Below are positions 35,776 to 44,703 of a stretch of DNA of 64,000 bases, piece by piece. Every line of letters starts with the position of its first letter. Within the stretch, counting starts at the first letter, position 1. The notes beneath the pieces were generated by a model that saw only the letters and a list, made by a program, of their open reading frames with translations, was not told where the DNA came from and ran no database searches. Made by a program: the position numbers and the translations under genes. Origin of the DNA: Herpetosiphon aurantiacus DSM 785 (GTDB lineage Bacteria > Chloroflexota > Chloroflexia > Chloroflexales > Herpetosiphonaceae); the NCBI GenBank assembly GCA_000018565.1, contig CP000875.1, positions 1,503,199-1,567,198 on the forward strand, read 5' to 3'.

Positions 35776-35964
35776 ATGAAAAAGCCATTTTATCGAATGC
35801 GTCGGCGGCCTCGCGAGGATCGGCCTTGCCCAACACAAAAAATGCGCCTATTCGCTCGGCTTCTCCGCTATGTGTACTTGATATCAATTACGGTTGCAGT
35901 CATTTTGTATGGCCCATCCGTCCTTGATTTGATACCTATCGCGGTCGCTGGCTTGGGCGGATAA
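35776..35964 (+). CDS. Small single-pass membrane protein
   Basis: A 62-residue protein with a basic N-terminus (KKPFYRMRRRPRE) and one or two hydrophobic helices (YVYLISITVAVILYGPSVL). A strong AAAGGAG ribosome site precedes the ATG. It is divergent from the sigma factor. Function unknown. Confidence 0.55.
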   Translation: MKKPFYRMRRRPREDRPCPTQKMRLFARLLRYVYLISITVAVILYGPSVLDLIPIAVAGLGG

Positions 35965-36176
35965 GCGCGATGTGGGTGGTATTTATGCAATACATACGTA
36001 CATTTTTGTTGCAGTAGCGCATAAATACCACCATCAATTTCCTGTTGGGCACAAAACATAATCTATGACGATCATCCATTGTGGGGATAAATGGTCTTTC
36101 AAATAACAATCCATAGCATTGATTGCGGCGTGATCAACACCTATCAATGTTCTGAAATGCTATAGAGGTGACACCG

Positions 36177-36566
36177 ATGAATCTCGAAACAGGTATGTTC
36201 TATAATACAATGATTAAGACACTCAAGGCGCTCTTACGCCAGCTTTTCCCCGACATTAATTGGAGCATTGCTGATTATGAAACGGTGATTAAACGCGGGT
36301 TTATTGATGCATTTGGTCATCCCAATGGGATTGTGATTACGGGTTCATTGCCCAATCGCCCAAAACAAACAGTCCACATCTCGAACTTAGTGCTCTATGA
36401 TGCAACCCCGATGTCCGAGGATATGGCTATAACGGCATCCATGGTGGGTGCGCGGATGCGGATTCTGCTTAAGGATGATTCGTCTCTGCCAATTCCTGCG
36501 CATACCCCTGCGCAGAAAGCGCACTTGGGAATTTCCCAGGTGCGCTTCGGCCTAAGCATTTGCTAA
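36177..36566 (+). CDS. Hypothetical protein, 3' end fused to phage-relic terminator
   Basis: A 129-residue reading frame starting at ATG 36177 after GAGG. The first 100 residues look like a normal soluble protein (no family recognised). The last 17 codons run through the hairpin terminator at 36519-36545 that belongs to the opposing phage remnant, so the true C-terminus was probably lost at the junction. Likely truncated. Confidence 0.5.
   Translation: MNLETGMFYNTMIKTLKALLRQLFPDINWSIADYETVIKRGFIDAFGHPNGIVITGSLPNRPKQTVHISNLVLYDATPMSEDMAITASMVGARMRILLKDDSSLPIPAHTPAQKAHLGISQVRFGLSIC
36519..36545. terminator. Hairpin terminator of phage remnant 1
   Basis: Arms GCGCACTTGGGAA and TTTCCCAGGTGCGC with one wobble pair. 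One of the five related hairpins after tail-gene 3' ends. Confidence 0.7.
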
Positions 36567-37125
36567 CCACATATCCAGCCGCTTGATCGGCGCTTCTGGC
36601 GTAACTGACACTTCGTCAGAGATCAAGTTAACCGAGGTTTCGGCCAGCGTGTAGCTGCGCTTATTAATTGCGCCGGAAAAATCGCCAATGGTAATCACAT
36701 CGCCTTGCGCACGTTGTACAATGTGCGCAAGGCCCGCACGCCTAGACTGGCGTGAAGGTAAAACACAGCGATCCGGTTTGGGCTGTGCTATTTCCCAGGG
36801 CAATCGTGGTGGCTCCGACTTGGCTGCTGTAATCGCACTCGGCAGCGAGGAACGTGGCCAGCCAATTGGTTGGGCCTTTGACTTTCCAATCGAACTGAAT
36901 CACCTGAAAGCCTGCACTTTGCAGATTCGCTGGAATAAAGAGCGACTGGCAGCCAATCTCCTTGGCATTCGAGAATTGTTCGTTCTTGCGCGGGGATAAA
37001 CTGATCGTGCCATCGTCGTGGCGCATCTCCCAGCGCTCGGGCGTGGACGAGGCAGTTTCCACGGGCAGCCGTCCAGTTTGGTGACCCACCACCAGCCATC
37101 GTACTGAAGGTCATCGAGCGCTGGA
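36555..37125 (-). pseudogene. Tail-gene remnant fused to terminase large subunit
   Basis: Two blocks of the tail protein at 52587-54266 survive: 37125 to about 36745 (RWEMRHDDGTISLSPRKNEQ, then GPTNWLATFLAAE) and about 36715 to 36555 (C-terminus, DVITIGDFSGAINKRSYTL to a TAA at 36555). The middle, about 250 codons, is deleted, with short inverted words (TTGCGCACG and TGTGCGCAA) near 36710-36730 at the joint. Frameshifts are present. The 5' end is joined to terminase sequence. Confidence 0.8.
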
Positions 37126-37285
37126 TTAAGAGCGTCCCGAGTACCTGTACTTGGGCAGGCCAGAGCGTAAAGGGCATTGTGCATCTCCCATCCCCCAACC
37201 CTTGGGCATCGTCGATTAATCCAAAGTGGTGGGTGAAGTAGGCAGGGTCGGCATGGCATTTCGCCAATTCAACAGCATTTGACAT
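37126..37285 (-). pseudogene. N-terminal fragment of terminase large subunit
   Basis: The first about 53 residues (DPAYFTHHFGLIDD, MPFTLWPAQVQVLGTLL) match the N-terminal region of large terminase subunits. It then joins tail-gene sequence at about 37125, so nearly all of the ATPase and nuclease is gone. It follows the small-subunit-like gene with a 70-bp overlap. Confidence 0.65.
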
Positions 37286-37926
37286 TGTTCCTCACGCCAC
37301 TGCTGCAATTCCTTGGCAGCCTGTTCCAACGCTGGGCTATCAATCACAATCGGTGCGCTCCGATCGCCTTTATGCACATGCTCTTGCTTCTGTTTGCGGC
37401 CTCCGGTTTCCTTGGCCAAGTCATCGAGCACCCCGCGATAATCACTAATCAGGGCCGAGTTATACCGATAAATCTCAACCTGCTCGGCATACTCGCCTGC
37501 CCCAATTTGTTTGACATCGCGCACCCATACATTCGGTCGCTTGTGCGGGTGATCGTCGTCAATCTCTTTAATTTGTTCTTCTAAATCCTTCGCTAACTCC
37601 TTGAGCTTGATCACCCGCTCAAAGTCGAGCGCGAGGCCTTCCTCAAACACCTCGCGGCGACGTGCAGCTAGCGCATCATTTTTTGCTTGCTCCAGCTGCG
37701 CATCGTAGGCCTTGGCACGATCCTGCCAATTGAATTCGGTTGACCACCGTTCAAGACTTCTTAAATTAGGTTTTTTACCCGACAAATCACCGTCATGTAC
37801 CGATAAACGCTTGAGTGATCGGTTAATACCCATGCGCAGATAATCGTTGCAGGCCACCACGGCCTTATCTGATTCGTTGGCGTAGCGGTGGCCAATGATA
37901 AGTTGTACTGTTTCTTGCTTGGCCAT
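37216..37926 (-). CDS. Phage terminase small-subunit-like protein
   Basis: A 236-residue protein with an N-terminal HTH-like part (LRSLERWSTEFNWQDRAKAY, about 54-73), a long coiled coil (about 80-130) and an acidic tail, the usual plan of small terminase subunits that recognise phage DNA for packaging. It is directly upstream of the terminase large fragment. Intact but without a working large subunit. Confidence 0.7.
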   Translation of the reverse strand: MAKQETVQLIIGHRYANESDKAVVACNDYLRMGINRSLKRLSVHDGDLSGKKPNLRSLERWSTEFNWQDRAKAYDAQLEQAKNDALAARRREVFEEGLALDFERVIKLKELAKDLEEQIKEIDDDHPHKRPNVWVRDVKQIGAGEYAEQVEIYRYNSALISDYRGVLDDLAKETGGRKQKQEHVHKGDRSAPIVIDSPALEQAAKELQQWREEQCQMLLNWRNAMPTLPTSPTTLD

Positions 37927-38045
37927 TGCTCGCCGCCTTGTACTCGCTGGTTAGATCTTGATCAAGGTCACGAAAAAAGCACCACAGATCCAGATTGATA
38001 TAGAACAAAAAGCCATAGACAACACTGAGCCCAACGCCACCCAAA

Positions 38046-38606
38046 TCACAGCACGGCTTTCAGGCCATCACGCAGTAGCCCATGTAACAAAGCCCAGTTG
38101 AACCCAGCCGGATCGTCTTTTCGTGCATCGACATGGCCGTGGCCAAGCACAGGCAGAAACCCATACTTGCCCCACCACTCGCGAATCTGCCACGCAACCA
38201 TGGTCATTTGCGGTAGCGGATAAGGATCAACCCCATTGCCACGATTTTCGATTTCAATATTGAGCGTGCATTCATTCAAGTTGCGCGGAACGCCCACTGG
38301 GTCACTGCCATCAGGATCGACAGGGCCAATCGTGCCGAATCCGGCGCAATAGGCGGTGTCTTCATCCTTAACCAGTTTGTGATTCATGCCCGACTTACTA
38401 ATCAGCCGATGGGCACTCACACGCGGGTTGCTCGTGCGAGTCAGCCACAGCAAACTATTCGTGCCGCCTGTGTGGTGCAGCAGAATTTGCAGCGGTTGAT
38501 AGCCAGCTCGTCCAACCGTGAAGTGGGTTGGGGCTGCTGGAAAATCCACGATCGAGAGATCAGGCGTGGTGAAGATGCGCGACTGGGCGAATCGGAAAAG
38601 GCTCAT
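38046..38606 (-). CDS. Phage endolysin, N-acetylmuramoyl-L-alanine amidase
   Basis: A 186-residue amidase_2 enzyme that cleaves the peptide-glycan bond of peptidoglycan. Zinc ligands are visible as His in LQILLHHTGG (about 38), HGHVDARKDDPAGFNW supplies the later His and Asp/Lys region (about 155), and AHRLISKSG the middle part. ATGA overlap with the upstream holin. Part of the lysis module of remnant 1. Confidence 0.88.
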   Translation of the reverse strand: MSLFRFAQSRIFTTPDLSIVDFPAAPTHFTVGRAGYQPLQILLHHTGGTNSLLWLTRTSNPRVSAHRLISKSGMNHKLVKDEDTAYCAGFGTIGPVDPDGSDPVGVPRNLNECTLNIEIENRGNGVDPYPLPQMTMVAWQIREWWGKYGFLPVLGHGHVDARKDDPAGFNWALLHGLLRDGLKAVL

Positions 38607-39031
38607 AGATGACCATCCTTTTCAATTCGCTCCAGGCCTTGTTCGAGGAGATCGGGGCGCTGGCTATTGTCCTTCGCTTGCTCAGCCAAGACCGACATAA
38701 CCCGCTTGAGCGGAGCGGGGATAGGCACGCCGAGCTTTGCGGCATTTTCAATAATACTCAGCAGCTCAGCCAAGCAAAAGCCCAAGGCGATGCTTTCAGC
38801 GACTGGCGCGTTGCCGATAAAGCGCTCAAGGGCTGCGCCAATCATCACGAAAATAAGTTCCATGGCCTTGCGACGCATCCCCTTGCCAGACATGCTGCTA
38901 TTGATTTTGGCATTTTGACCCGCCAACAGCAGGCCAGTCAGGATGTCAAAAAACATCATGAGTAACAGCGTGCCAATCGTTGCATTATTCGCAAACCAGT
39001 CTTGAAACCATTGCATAACCACCTGCCACAT
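38603..39031 (-). CDS. Phage holin
   Basis: A 142-residue holin of the toxin-secretion/phage-lysis (Cph1-like) type: two or three hydrophobic helices (IGTLLLMMFFDILTGLLLAG, FVMIGAALERFIG, ESIALGFCLAELLSIIEN) and a charged C-terminus. The ATG at 39031 follows AAGGA. It overlaps the endolysin start by 4 bp, as in functional lysis cassettes. Confidence 0.85.
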   Translation of the reverse strand: MWQVVMQWFQDWFANNATIGTLLLMMFFDILTGLLLAGQNAKINSSMSGKGMRRKAMELIFVMIGAALERFIGNAPVAESIALGFCLAELLSIIENAAKLGVPIPAPLKRVMSVLAEQAKDNSQRPDLLEQGLERIEKDGHL

Positions 39032-39108
39032 AATCAATCCTTCAATCAATTGATAGCTCGCAGGCGAGTATACAAAAAACACCACGCGAAACGCGGGTTG
39101 AAACTAAA

Positions 39109-39426
39109 TCAACCCGCTCTCCGAGCGCGATGGCGCTGATACCGTTGATGGTCACAGGCACGGCACAGCCACGCATGGCGGCGCTCATTCGTGCCACCAC
39201 ACACTTGGCAGCGGCGGTTAATGGGGTTTGTGCGTCGTTTGTAGGGATGTTCAAGTGGGTCGATGGCAATGCGGCCTATCGACTGGTGGATGAGATCGAT
39301 AAAGCAGCTGATCACCAGGTCAGGGGCATCGTAAAGCAAGCGATAGAGGTGCTGTTGTTCCGCGTCAGTTAAGTAGGTGGCATGGCGATCCCAAAGGGCA
39401 TCGAAGATGTGATCGAGGGTAGACAT
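39109..39426 (-). CDS. Small phage zinc-finger protein
   Basis: A 105-residue protein with a C-terminal four-Cys zinc ribbon (CQVCGG and CRAC, about 70-93) and a basic tail. Helical N-terminus. Probably a DNA-binding phage protein. I chose the ATG at 39426 because the preceding residues of the open frame lie in non-coding-like sequence. Confidence 0.65.
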   Translation of the reverse strand: MSTLDHIFDALWDRHATYLTDAEQQHLYRLLYDAPDLVISCFIDLIHQSIGRIAIDPLEHPYKRRTNPINRRCQVCGGTNERRHAWLCRACDHQRYQRHRARRAG

Positions 39427-39540
39427 GGGCAGCGCTCCTGATGGCACGACAAATCGTGCCGTGAGCGCGGCAGGGGCTACCCACATAGTATACCAGATTG
39501 AAGAGATTCGATATGGGTGAGTTTTGGGGTGGTGTTACTG

Positions 39541-39790
39541 GTTGCGTTACTGCTTTGTAACTGCATTTTCAAAAAAGCAGTTACGCTTTTTAGGGCTATC
39601 CAATCAGCTAAAAAGCCTGCTGTAACTGCGTAACTGCTTTTTCAGCGTAGCACTCACATGAGAAGAATATATTTTAGTAGTTCAATCGCATTATTCGTCC
39701 TATAAAAGCCTACAAAAAATATAATAAACAAAGACTATGTTAAAAAAGCAGTTACGCTACCAGTTACAGGCGAAAAAGCAGTTACGCCGT
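39541..39790. repeat. Iteron-like cluster around GCAGTTAC
   Basis: At least eight copies of the word GCAGTTAC or its complement GTAACTGC or close variants, in longer units such as AAAAAAGCAGTTACGC (39571, 39742, 39773) and GCGTAACTGCTTTTTC (39628), on both strands, flanking an AT-rich segment (39661-39735). This is the look of a replication-origin iteron array or a multi-site operator. It lies at the early end of phage remnant 1. Confidence 0.7.
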
Positions 39791-39885
39791 TTATTCCCGT
39801 TGTTCCCGTTGATCGATGGTGAGCACCACATGTACCTTGTGGCAGCATGGTCAATGGCTGAATATCGGCTGAGCTGGGGGATAGC

Positions 39886-40014
39886 TCAGAGCTTCGTTTC
39901 AGACGAAAGCGTTATTTCAATGCCTTCAGGGGTTAACTGGGGTGTAGGCGGCTTAGCACTACCGCAGCTCCAGAGTGCAAGCATGACCACGATGAGACCG
40001 AGACGATGCAGCAT
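39886..40014 (-). CDS. Very small lipoprotein
   Basis: A 42-residue frame with a lipoprotein signal ending LWSC (Cys17) and a strong GGAGG before the ATG. The mature part is about 25 residues. It may be the surviving 5' end of a longer gene. No homologue recognised. Confidence 0.5.
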   Translation of the reverse strand: MLHRLGLIVVMLALWSCGSAKPPTPQLTPEGIEITLSSETKL

Positions 40015-40305
40015 AATCCCTCCTCAAAGATAATTGAGAAGAGTATAGAGCATTGGTAAAGAGGATCAATGGTTATGTTAAAGTTATAGAGGCTACGCTA
40101 CCAATCACATACAAAAAAAGATTCTAGTGAGTTAAATGAATGTAGCTCAGTAAAGTAATAGAAACTTTATTAATATAGTTGTACGACAACGTTTAAACAT
40201 GTTATACTCTGGTATATTATGATGCCTATTTCTGCTTAATTTTTTATTAATTATTTACACTTAGTAATGTAGTCTCATGTAAGTAATTAAGACTGCTGTA
40301 TTTCT

Positions 40306-41553
40306 ATGCCGATTACCCTTAAGACAATAGAATTATTTGCTGGAGCTGGAGGCCTCGGGCTAGGGTTTCTTCTCGCAAATCATCCAGGTGTCAATTTTAG
40401 GCCTTTATGTGCAGTCGATTTTAACGTAGACGCATGTACTAGCTATAATATGAATATGCAATGGCTGCATCAGAATGCTCCTCATTTACAGACAACACAA
40501 GCTTCTAAGGCTTATCTGCGGAAAGTTGAATCCTTAAACGTTAATGCAGTGAAGAGGCTTTTCCAGTTACAACAAGGTGATCTCGATATTTTAATGGGTG
40601 GTCCTCCTTGTCAAGGATATTCATCTTCAAATCGCCAGGCATCAAAAGAAACACGCGATGAACTTAATAATATGGTGAAATCCTTTCTTGATCGAGTTCA
40701 AGATTTTTCACCAAAAATGTTTCTCTTAGAAAATGTCCAAGGAGTCACATGGACTGCCTCGACTGACGAAATGAGAATACCTAGTGAGCAATTATCCTTT
40801 ATAGATAATGAAGAGATTGCTGATGTTAAAGACTATTTAGTTCATAGAGCACGCGAGCTGGGTTATCACATATGGTATTCGGTGCTTGATGCAGCGGATT
40901 TTGGTGTCCCTCAACATAGAAAACGATTTTTTCTTTTTGGTATTCGTACAGACTTGACAACTGACCCAAATATTCGGCTTGAAAAATTTATCAATCCTTA
41001 TAGAACGAGCACACTTACAACAGTTGCCCAAGCTATTGAGGATCTTCCTGTTATTAATAATGGCGAGCATTGGAAAGGTAATAACTATAATCCGGTGGCG
41101 AATGGGTATATCACTATGATGCGTAGCTTTATGAATAATAATGTTTTATTTGACCACTTTACAACAAATCATCAAGAATATGTTCTTGAGCGTTTCAGAA
41201 ATATTCCTGAAGGCGAAAATTGGAAATCTATAAAAAATATTATGAATACGTATAAAAATGTAAACAAAACCCATAGTAATATTTATAGAAGATTACAACG
41301 GAATGCCCCATCGCATACTATTAGTCATTACCGCAAAGCAATGACTATCCATCCTGTACAGAATAGAGGATTATCATTTAGAGAAGCCTGTAGATTGCAG
41401 TCTTTTCCAGACTGGTATCGATTTAGTGGAACAAGAGAAAGTGCCCAACAGCAACTAGCGAATGCAGTGCCACCTTTGCTTTCGTCAAAGGTGGCACTGG
41501 CTATCGCAGATTATTGGTTATCTCTGCCACATAATGCTCTTATGAAAGATTAA
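40306..41553 (+). CDS. DNA (cytosine-5-)-methyltransferase
   Basis: A 415-residue C5 methyltransferase: motif I ELFAGAGGLGLGFL (about 8), motif IV GGPPCQGYSSSN with the catalytic Cys (about 99), motif VI ENVQGV (about 143), motif VIII QHRKRFFLFGIR (about 203), motif X LANAVPPLLS near the end. It is more AT-rich than the core genes. It ends 14 bp inside the 3' end of the opposing Z1 gene. Probably the modification half of a restriction-like system. Confidence 0.93.
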   Translation: MPITLKTIELFAGAGGLGLGFLLANHPGVNFRPLCAVDFNVDACTSYNMNMQWLHQNAPHLQTTQASKAYLRKVESLNVNAVKRLFQLQQGDLDILMGGPPCQGYSSSNRQASKETRDELNNMVKSFLDRVQDFSPKMFLLENVQGVTWTASTDEMRIPSEQLSFIDNEEIADVKDYLVHRARELGYHIWYSVLDAADFGVPQHRKRFFLFGIRTDLTTDPNIRLEKFINPYRTSTLTTVAQAIEDLPVINNGEHWKGNNYNPVANGYITMMRSFMNNNVLFDHFTTNHQEYVLERFRNIPEGENWKSIKNIMNTYKNVNKTHSNIYRRLQRNAPSHTISHYRKAMTIHPVQNRGLSFREACRLQSFPDWYRFSGTRESAQQQLANAVPPLLSSKVALAIADYWLSLPHNALMKD

Positions 41554-43615
41554 AGACAAAAGTATATTTGTCTTTTGTATCTGGAAATGTTATTGCAGGT
41601 ATCCAAAAAGGTTTTCCATTCCAGTTTTCGCCAGTAACTTTGAATATAAATAAAGTTGGATATTCTCGGCTTGCTTTGGCTTTATAGCCGGGTGGTAATA
41701 AAGCACCAAATTTGTCTTTACTACCAATATTTCGATTACGGCTAACAATTAAAAGACCTCTCGTAATGTTTCCTGTCTTCATTAATTCCAGTGCAGATAT
41801 AATTTTTTTGTCATTCCAAAGACTAAAAGTTCTAGGTACCGAATGGATATTATTTAATATATCTATCAGAATTTCTATATCAACCTCTTTTTCCTCGGTC
41901 TTGATACCGGTAGTTGGATAGTCTTCCAATATGGCATCAATATTTTTAGTAGTTTTATCTATATCTGACTTATTGTAATATGGATATCTTTGTAAGTAAT
42001 TCTTTCCAGAAACGTAATATCCTATACTAAACTTATTTAGAACATTGTTTCTTGTTGCTCTTACCGTGTTATTTATAATAATACTGCGATAATTTTCATT
42101 AGGATATCTTTTTATTAAATCACGTAATGCTTTTTCTGATTCATAAATAACAGTAAATCTTTTTTCAATTTCTTCAGTTATAAATAGTCTTGTAACATCC
42201 ATATGATTTTTTCTGTACCCATACATTCTTGCATGCTGAAGCATGGTATCCATGTTTGTTACTTTTGGTTGTCTCCCATAATATGTGACAATTAAATTTT
42301 TTATGGTGACCCCACGCGCTATTTTAGTTCCTCCAATGAAAATATTATATTTTCCTGAATATGTTGGTTGATAGGTCGTACTACTGTTAATTACACTTAT
42401 ATCTGTTTTTATAATAGACTCTCTTAATTCATTAATTATCGTTCCTAATGAAATACCATCCTCATATGTACTTATTATGTCAGTATATATTTTTTCTAGA
42501 TAATATATATCTTCACTTGTGATATTATTATCAACATAATCTATTAATGATTTTCTAAGTACTCCTATATATTTATTTATTATTTGACTAATTTTATCAT
42601 GATCTGCTTTTCTCGCACTAATATGACAAAGAAAAGAAAATCTAGTACTAGGTTCATCAACTATCTTGATAGTTGCTCCAATATAAAATGTTAGTAATGC
42701 ATCTCGCAGACTATCTGGAATACTATCACCTTCTTGTTCAATCATCATATGGATATCATGCTGATCGATTCTTCGTATAATTTTTGATTTACGTTCCTCT
42801 AATTCATTTTCATCATCATTTTCATAAATCATGTCAATTTCTTGTTTCAGCGCAAAAAACTGTTCGCTTCCAACATAATCAGCCCCTGGTTCCAATAAAA
42901 CAGTAAAACCAGGTCTTGATTCATGTCCAGAATCTTGAAGAAAGAGTGCTTGAGGAGTAGCTGTAACCTGTAATCTGACATGATTAGGAACTAAACGACG
43001 TATCTCTTCAATAGCACTGAACGTAGGCCCAGCCTCTATAAGAGGATTAACGCTTCTTCTTCGAGTATTAGTATCTAATCCACCCTCATCAGCTTCATCA
43101 TCAATAATTAATGCTATAGGAAGGCCCATCTTGAGCTCTTCTTGAATTGTTCTAAGGGTTTGTTCTAACTTGTAAAGAATAGCAGTATTTTTTGTTGTAA
43201 CTAATACTAAAACACCCTTAGGATCTTTAAGGGTTTGGGTCATCATTAGTATCTTTTGTTCCCAACTATCCTTCCCTTCCACTTCTATACTTTGTAAATC
43301 TTGTTTCAACCGCTCATCAATTGTCTGATTATAGAGTATAAGGTTATTAGAAGTAAGAATAATAAAGAGTCGATATCCATTATCTGCCGCTAATGCTATA
43401 GCTGTAGTGAAAGCAAATGTTTTACCACTTTGAATATAGCCTAGAAGCAATCCATGTCGGTTTTGACTTCCTTCTTCGGCAGAAGGTAATTCTTGAATTA
43501 ATTCTAGAATATTATTAATAAGCTTATCTGCACCATTCTCACCCATTGATTTTACTAAAACTGTGCGTAGTTGCGTAATATGTTTGCCATCGGTGATAAT
43601 ATCGTCAAGTTCCAT
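41540..43615 (-). CDS. Z1-domain P-loop ATPase, defence-associated
   Basis: A 691-residue protein. GYIQSGKTFAF (about 59-69) is a Walker A variant, IIDDEADEGG (about 170) a DEAD-like box, VRLQVTATPQALFLQ (about 220) a helicase motif III-like segment, and NIFIGGTKIARGVTI (about 425) with MLQHARMYGYR (about 460) the Z1 core (PF10593). Z1 proteins are helicase-like and accompany C5 methyltransferases in restriction-type gene groups that usually also have MORC/MutL-type ATPase, DUF4420/PD-(D/E)xK and AIPR genes. Those partners are absent here. Strongly AT-rich, so recently acquired. Confidence 0.85.
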   Translation of the reverse strand: MELDDIITDGKHITQLRTVLVKSMGENGADKLINNILELIQELPSAEEGSQNRHGLLLGYIQSGKTFAFTTAIALAADNGYRLFIILTSNNLILYNQTIDERLKQDLQSIEVEGKDSWEQKILMMTQTLKDPKGVLVLVTTKNTAILYKLEQTLRTIQEELKMGLPIALIIDDEADEGGLDTNTRRRSVNPLIEAGPTFSAIEEIRRLVPNHVRLQVTATPQALFLQDSGHESRPGFTVLLEPGADYVGSEQFFALKQEIDMIYENDDENELEERKSKIIRRIDQHDIHMMIEQEGDSIPDSLRDALLTFYIGATIKIVDEPSTRFSFLCHISARKADHDKISQIINKYIGVLRKSLIDYVDNNITSEDIYYLEKIYTDIISTYEDGISLGTIINELRESIIKTDISVINSSTTYQPTYSGKYNIFIGGTKIARGVTIKNLIVTYYGRQPKVTNMDTMLQHARMYGYRKNHMDVTRLFITEEIEKRFTVIYESEKALRDLIKRYPNENYRSIIINNTVRATRNNVLNKFSIGYYVSGKNYLQRYPYYNKSDIDKTTKNIDAILEDYPTTGIKTEEKEVDIEILIDILNNIHSVPRTFSLWNDKKIISALELMKTGNITRGLLIVSRNRNIGSKDKFGALLPPGYKAKASREYPTLFIFKVTGENWNGKPFWIPAITFPDTKDKYTFVFNLS

Positions 43616-43737
43616 TATTCTAGACTCCTATATAGAAAAATATTAATCTGCTAGAAAAAATCTGAAATAACCCTTCCTCTCATATTTTAAGCACACTTGG
43701 GTTATATGTTGTCGGTCAACAGTCCAAGAATAATTAA

Positions 43738-44703
43738 CTAAATCCGATCACCCTTCGCCAGATTACATTTCCGACAAAGCAGCTGCACATTGCCGACGGT
43801 GTTTGCTCCGCCCTTGCTGTGCGGAATGATATGATCAAACTCAAGATAAGAGGCATCGCCACACTGGGTACACTTGCCCTGATCACGTTGCCACACTGCC
43901 AGTTTTACATCTTGGGGAATATAGCGGCTTTCTTGTCCAGTTTGGGGTGCAATAAACTCTCGTTTGGCCATACGCACTAACACATCAAATACTGCTTCAG
44001 CCATGGTTGGATCTGCCACGCTATAGCGACCATTCCCACTTTTAACCGATAGTTCTAAGTAGATGCTGCCTGCCTCAGCGTTAATCCGCATGACCTTCTT
44101 CCAGTCGATGCTGCTTCCACCCGCTTGGGAAAGAAAATGCAGTTTCTTATTGGTAGCCACAAAACGCCCAGGTTGCAAGGTAGTGCCTTTGGCGGTGACT
44201 TTATGATAGCGGGCATCAGTTTCGAGATGGCAGATTTCGCCAGCATCGAGCCGAACGGTTGGTTGAATCGTTGGCAGATGACCTTGGCGCACATTACTAA
44301 TGGTTTGCAAGTATTTGAGGCGCTGGAGCAGCGGTTGGGCTTGATGATCGGGGATGCGAAAGGCCTGTTGGAGTTGCTGAATATGGGCGGCTTCTTCATT
44401 CGTAATTACGCCATCGGTCGATGCAAAAGCCAGTGTGCGTTCAAGGAAGTTCAGTGCATCACCACGAATATAGTTCAGCGCCTCATCCCAGCTCAAGCCT
44501 TCTTGCTGCGAGCCTTGAATAAGGATCGTCCATTCTTGTGGCGATAAAAGCCCATCATTACAAAATTGCAGAAACGCCTGGCGAAAGCGCTGGAGTTGTT
44601 GTTGGACAACGCCGTCGCAGGGGCCGCAGCGATTGGTTTGACGATTGAAGCGTAAAGCACCCATAAGACCAGTATCTTGGTGGCAGCGCGTGCAAACTGG
44701 CAT
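43738..44703 (-). CDS. Zinc ribbon / TerB-like / PH-like / HNH endonuclease
   Basis: A 321-residue multidomain protein. CTRCHQD and CGPC near the N-terminus form a zinc ribbon; about 45-120 is helical and TerB-like (DGVITNEEAAHIQQL); about 150-255 is beta-rich and PH/GRAM-like (LEtDARYHKV, GRFVATNKKLHFLS); about 270-321 is an HNH nuclease (VWQRDQGKCTQCG, LEFDHIIPHSKGG, LLCRKCNLAKG). The ATG at 44703 has AGGAG upstream. It may be a defence nuclease, possibly linked to the nearby methyltransferase, but is separated from it by the Z1 gene and a gap. Confidence 0.75.
   Translation of the reverse strand: MPVCTRCHQDTGLMGALRFNRQTNRCGPCDGVVQQQLQRFRQAFLQFCNDGLLSPQEWTILIQGSQQEGLSWDEALNYIRGDALNFLERTLAFASTDGVITNEEAAHIQQLQQAFRIPDHQAQPLLQRLKYLQTISNVRQGHLPTIQPTVRLDAGEICHLETDARYHKVTAKGTTLQPGRFVATNKKLHFLSQAGGSSIDWKKVMRINAEAGSIYLELSVKSGNGRYSVADPTMAEAVFDVLVRMAKREFIAPQTGQESRYIPQDVKLAVWQRDQGKCTQCGDASYLEFDHIIPHSKGGANTVGNVQLLCRKCNLAKGDRI

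Noticed and set aside
39737-40033. 98-codon rightward frame
   Set aside because: Starts within the iteron-like cluster and is antisense to a small lipoprotein frame with a strong ribosome site.
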